From positions 1-45,417 of the forward strand of contig CAOJXO010000010.1 in assembly GCA_948465545.1 (NCBI GenBank): a stretch of DNA of 45,417 bases, given 5' to 3'. The position numbers and the translations under genes were made by a program. This DNA is from an uncultured Bacillota bacterium. Its GTDB lineage: Bacteria > Bacillota > Clostridia > Christensenellales > UBA1242. This document shows, one piece after another, positions 42,226 through 45,417 of this stretch. The notes under the pieces are model-generated. The model ran no database searches and was not told the DNA's origin. It was given only the letters and a program-made list of their open reading frames with translations. Every line of letters begins with the position of its first letter. The first letter of the stretch is position 1.

Positions 42226-42233
42226 CCCCCCCC
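42226..42233. repeat. Poly-C tract (8 C) after tail copy 3
   Basis: Eight consecutive C lie 5 bp after the third tRNA-tail copy. No promoter is seen around them on either strand. Confidence 0.8.
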
Positions 42234-42237
42234 ACAA

Positions 42238-42267
42238 AAAAAACTAGGCACAATGGCCTAGTTTTTT
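42238..42267. terminator. Bidirectional terminator between the tRNA-Val tail and the InlB-like repeat gene
   Basis: The arms AACTAGGC and GCCTAGTT are flanked by A- and T-runs (42238-42249 and 42256-42267). It follows tail copy 3 on the plus strand and overlaps the stop codon of the minus-strand gene. Confidence 0.8.
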
Positions 42268-43564
42268 ATTCTGCACTTTTAATTGTAAAGATTAATCTAA
42301 CGTTGATTGTTTGACTCATATCAAAACCATGAGATAAGAGTCCGTCAATCATATCTGCAAATGTTGCGTCATCAAAAGAATTAACAAACTCTGTTGCATT
42401 GTAGTAGTAAACAAGATCGCTTAATACCACTTCTTTATATTCACCACCATCATTATAGTAGAATGAAGTATAACCATCTAATACAACATCTTTAATCATC
42501 TGTTCAAGATAGATTCCGTCAGCAGTATCGTTAACATCATAATTGAAAGTAGAAGTGCTTAATCTATAATAGTTATCATCACCGTCTTTCTTACCATAGA
42601 TGTAATAACTTTCTGCTTCACTTACCTCATATATACCAGATGCATTAACTCTAAGACTCTCATATTGTGATTTCCACTCTGCAACAACATCAACATTCAT
42701 TTCACCATCTTCAATAAGAACGCTACTAAGTTTAATGTTTTCACTAAGGTAATCTTTAGTTTCAACATCGTAAGTGTAAACAACACCTTTATAATTGAAA
42801 CCTACAAAATTATAGTAAGATCTTGCAATATTTTCATTAGTAGTATCATAAGCACTAAACCCACTTACAACATTATAAGTTATAGTGTCTACTTGCTCGC
42901 TCTTTGCATAGTTCTTAACATTGATAGTGTAAGTTTCTTCTTTAAGATCTCTCCAAGCAGCTTTAACTTCATATTCGCCATCTTCAGCAAACTTTGCTTC
43001 TTTATAAGGTTTTGCAGTAGTAACATCTTCACTTACAACAGACCAACCTGCAAACATAATGTATTCATCAGTATCTTTTGGTTCAATGGCTTTAAGAGGT
43101 TCGCCATATTGATAATTTACAGTTTCATAAACAGAGGCATCAAAATTACTTCCGTCAGCATAAGTGCCAGTATAAGTTACAGAGTATTTTTTAACAGCAC
43201 ATTTAGCAGTTAAGTCTAAGTTGCTAGTAAGTTTAAAAGTGAAAGAAACGTTTTCAGAAGCAACTTTATTTTCTGCTTGATAAGTAGTATTAGTACCCTC
43301 ATACCATTTATCAAAATTATATCCTTCTCCAACAAAACTAACAACAACTTCAGTATTCTTAATAAGAGTTATCTCGTTATTTTCTCTCTTTTCGCCATTA
43401 ATAAGCACTTCGCAAGAAGTATATTCAGCGTTATCACCATCTACAAATAATCTTAATTTGTAATTTTCAGTTTCAGTTACGCATAAAGCAGTACCTAAAA
43501 TTATCAATGGTAGCATTACTACAAAAGCACAAATTGATAATATTTTAACTAAATACTTTGACAT
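42266..43564 (-). CDS. Exported protein with InlB B-repeat-like segments
   Basis: The start is at ATG 43564 with GGAGGGG upstream. A longer frame runs back over the promoter -10. The 432-residue protein has an N-terminal signal anchor (YLVKILSICAFVVMLPLIIL). A first divergent repeat contains YNFDKWYEGTNTTY, a second YGEPLKAIEPKDTDEYIMFA and GWSVVSEDVTTAKPY ending in VKAAW, a third is around YNFVGFNYKGVVY ending VVAEW. The C-terminal 120 residues are unrecognised. Such repeats occur in surface and secreted proteins. There is no LPXTG motif, so it is probably membrane-anchored by its N-terminus. Its ligand is unknown. Confidence 0.8.
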   Translation of the reverse strand: MSKYLVKILSICAFVVMLPLIILGTALCVTETENYKLRLFVDGDNAEYTSCEVLINGEKRENNEITLIKNTEVVVSFVGEGYNFDKWYEGTNTTYQAENKVASENVSFTFKLTSNLDLTAKCAVKKYSVTYTGTYADGSNFDASVYETVNYQYGEPLKAIEPKDTDEYIMFAGWSVVSEDVTTAKPYKEAKFAEDGEYEVKAAWRDLKEETYTINVKNYAKSEQVDTITYNVVSGFSAYDTTNENIARSYYNFVGFNYKGVVYTYDVETKDYLSENIKLSSVLIEDGEMNVDVVAEWKSQYESLRVNASGIYEVSEAESYYIYGKKDGDDNYYRLSTSTFNYDVNDTADGIYLEQMIKDVVLDGYTSFYYNDGGEYKEVVLSDLVYYYNATEFVNSFDDATFADMIDGLLSHGFDMSQTINVRLIFTIKSAE

Positions 43565-43585
43565 ATCCCCTCCAAATCTACAAAT

Positions 43586-43614
43586 AGTATAGCACAAACC
43601 TTTCATAATTTCAA
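43586..43614 (-). promoter_or_regulatory. Promoter of the InlB-like repeat gene
   Basis: On the minus strand TTGAAA (43609-43614) and TATACT (43586-43591) are 17 bp apart. The rest of 43615-43743 is AT-rich with no gene seen. Confidence 0.65.
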
Positions 43615-43743
43615 TAGTAAAATGAAATTTTTATACAAATATTTTACCAATCTAAATATTATATATGTAATAAACACCCTATTTTTACATAAAATTTAAA
43701 AATATAATTAGATAAATCCATAGTTTTAAACTCTTTATAAACT

Positions 43744-43772
43744 AAAAAAGTACTCTCAACGAGTACTTTTTT
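43744..43772 (-). terminator. Terminator after the lipoprotein gene
   Basis: The arms AAAAAAGTACTC (43744-43755) and GAGTACTTTTTT (43761-43772) enclose a 5-nt loop and give T-runs in both directions. The stem touches the stop codon. Confidence 0.85.
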
Positions 43773-44521
43773 TAATGAGCGATATTTTCATTTGCAAGTT
43801 TAAATTCTTCTGTGAAATCATACCTTGTATCTTCAAAATCTTTATTTAATAACTCATTTGAAAGAGTTTTAAACTCTTCTGCTTTTTTATTAAAAATTTC
43901 AGTATTACGAATTAATCCCTTAGTTCCCTCTTCTTTTGTATAAATGATATTTTCATATCCAGTGACTGTATTCAAAGCATCACCACTCACCATGCACATT
44001 TCAGCATTATATGAATTTACTATCTTAGTATCAAAATCATAATCTAATTCAATATGATAAGATTGATACACCTCAACTTCTTCAAGATTAGGCATAATCA
44101 TTAAATAATTAATATAAATTTTATCATCTTGAGAGCCATAATTCATCTTAAAAGAAATGTTTTCCGCACCTGCAAAATCCTTAACCTCAAAAGATATTAT
44201 GTTATCAGTTTGTTGAAAATTTTCATTATCAAAGATGCCCTTCGATAGGATTGCCATATTTTTAAATTGTAAAACCGCCAAATCTAATTGACTTCCAGTC
44301 AATTCTTCATAATCACCTATTTCCTCTGCACTAACATAGTTTGCATGGCTTTGCGTGTTTTCTGAGGACATAACTTCACTTGTTGCATTAAATGCCTCAC
44401 TGTATTGTGCTTTTGTAAGTTCGTCAGCAGAATTCTCACCACAAGCTGCCAAAAGTCCCCCACTCATAATTGTCACCCCTGCAAATATAGAACTGCAAAT
44501 AATTTTACTAAGTTTTTTCAT
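43772..44521 (-). CDS. Lipoprotein of unknown function
   Basis: The 249-residue protein has a lipoprotein signal peptide with lipobox LLAAC (Cys at about residue 27) after MKKLSKIICSSIFAGVTIMS. The mature part is acidic and without Cys clusters or recognised domains. It resembles LolA/LppX-like or DUF-type folded lipoproteins only in general composition. AAGGAGG lies before the ATG. It is a single gene between its promoter and terminator, just after the rRNA operon. Confidence 0.8.
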   Translation of the reverse strand: MKKLSKIICSSIFAGVTIMSGGLLAACGENSADELTKAQYSEAFNATSEVMSSENTQSHANYVSAEEIGDYEELTGSQLDLAVLQFKNMAILSKGIFDNENFQQTDNIISFEVKDFAGAENISFKMNYGSQDDKIYINYLMIMPNLEEVEVYQSYHIELDYDFDTKIVNSYNAEMCMVSGDALNTVTGYENIIYTKEEGTKGLIRNTEIFNKKAEEFKTLSNELLNKDFEDTRYDFTEEFKLANENIAH

Positions 44522-44540
44522 ATCATCCTCCTTATCTAAT

Positions 44541-44568
44541 AATATATAACTCTAACTGAAATTGTCAA
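44541..44568 (-). promoter_or_regulatory. Promoter of the lipoprotein gene
   Basis: On the minus strand TTGACA (44563-44568) and TATATT (44541-44546) are 16 bp apart, and the lipoprotein ATG lies about 20 bp later. Confidence 0.6.
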
Positions 44569-44615
44569 CAAAAAACAACCTCATGCGGGCAAACTTAGTT
44601 TGCATCACTTTTTAT

Positions 44616-44670
44616 ATAAAACAAAAGAGTAGGCTCATGCACCTACTCTCATGATATTCCAGCAGTGTTC
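44616..44670 (-). repeat. Duplicated 5S 3' end and terminator, remnant copy
   Basis: 55 bp are identical to 44819-44873. The copy holds the last 14 nt of 5S rRNA (44657-44670) and its terminator stem (44627-44648), without the rest of the 5S gene. The 148-bp spacer to the intact copy (44671-44818) has several small stems (for example GAAATCG/CGATTTC at 44675-44691) and no gene. Confidence 0.9.
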
Positions 44671-44818
44671 ATTAGAAATCGGTACGATTTCGCAACGCCA
44701 CGCACGCTTCTTCGACTGGGCGTTATCTTGCCGGACAAGGACGGGAAGATGTTTTGCAAAGTAAAACGCAAACTTTCAGTTTGCAAGAACACTGCAACTT
44801 TATTTTAATTAAATCATG

Positions 44819-44859
44819 ATAAAAACAAAAGAGTAGGCTCATGCACCTACTCTCATGAT
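44819..44859 (-). terminator. Terminator of the rRNA operon
   Basis: The stem GAGTAGG / CCTACTC (44830-44851) with an 8-nt loop is followed on the minus strand by TTTTGTTTT, just after the 5S 3' end. Confidence 0.85.
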
Positions 44860-44977
44860 ATTCCAGCAGTGTTCTATCTTCCCGGACCGTCACCAGCCAA
44901 GTATTGTCGACGATGAAAAGCTTAACTTCTGTGTTCGGTATGTGTACAGGTGGATCCTTTTCTCTATCGCCACTGGA
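44860..44977 (-). rRNA. 5S ribosomal RNA
   Basis: About 118 nt whose ends pair (TTCCAG with CTGGAA). The minus strand contains the conserved CCGAACACAGAAGTTAAGC and the loop region ATACTTGGCTGGTGAC. The ends are set by the terminal stem and could be off by a few bases. It lies about 105 bp after 23S. The spacer holds a small stem (CAAAC/GTTTG) and no tRNA. Confidence 0.92.
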
Positions 44978-45082
44978 AATGGTATTACTTCAAACTTTCG
45001 TTTGGAATAACTATATTTATTTGCAGAGTTAAAACCCTGACAACTACATAATTAACTGAGAAACTTTGGCTAAGTTTATCCG

Positions 45083-45417
<335 letters not shown>

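Noticed and set aside
42226..42233. Poly-C tract as a third phase-variable promoter
   Set aside because: No -35/-10 pair with suitable spacing flanks it on either strand, and the neighbouring minus-strand gene ends here.

Overview
The window comes from a low-GC, endospore-forming member of the Bacillota, most likely class Clostridia. The evidence is a SpoIIR / SleB / YpeB / SipL-like sporulation set, Veg, WhiA, the Firmicutes-type S10-spc-alpha ribosomal super-operon with zinc-ribbon S4, S14 and L36, Shine-Dalgarno sites of the AGGAGG type, and sigma-A promoters of the TTGACA-17-TATAAT type. The standard genetic code is used. A compact uncultured gut lineage (Christensenellales-like) would fit the pared-down gene neighbourhoods, but that placement is inference.

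Layout. 1-1561: 5' part of a large secreted repeat protein (minus strand). 1809-4493: spoIIR-sleB-ypeB in one run. 4596-6107: SipL-like SPOCS/LysM protein, divergent from veg (6223-6453). 6466-12793: housekeeping operon rpoZ-priA-def-fmt-rlmN-rsgA-rpe. 12953-14242: lone MFS transporter. 14307-14881: six tRNA genes (Gln-UUG, Lys-UUU, Gln-CUG, His-GUG, Arg-UCU, Gly-UCC by position). 14964-21188: PHP phosphoesterase-whiA-dnaE-pfkA. 21243-22499: kinase-like/HAD fusion. 22638-23345: membrane protein with tandem SHOCT motifs. 23477-39150: full S10-spc-alpha cluster from rpsJ to rplQ, including secY, adk, map, a KOW protein, infA and rpmJ, behind a strong promoter and a leader of about 215 nt. 39519-41813: small coiled-coil protein, recO with a small upstream gene, a 58-residue Cys-containing peptide, and mscL. 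41928-42270: tRNA-Val followed by an odd non-coding tail. 42266-44521: two exported proteins. 44616-45417: 5S rRNA, a duplicated 5S-terminator remnant, and the 3' end of 23S rRNA, all on the minus strand.

Most notable observations. (1) Two genes, the large secreted repeat protein and the SHOCT membrane protein, have promoters whose -35/-10 spacer holds a run of nine G or C, giving a 16-bp spacer where most promoters in the window have 17 bp. This is the classic layout of slipped-strand phase-variable promoters. (2) The 3' end of tRNA-Val recurs twice downstream of the gene, and each of the three copies is followed by a hairpin terminator, with partial inverted copies of the same tail. (3) The 5S 3' end and its terminator are duplicated as an exact 55-bp repeat. 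(4) A P-loop kinase-like domain is fused to a HAD phosphatase, and its promoter shares a 19-bp block with the next operon's promoter. (5) Several usually conserved neighbours are absent: prpC/prkC between rlmN and rsgA, and rapZ/yvcK before whiA.
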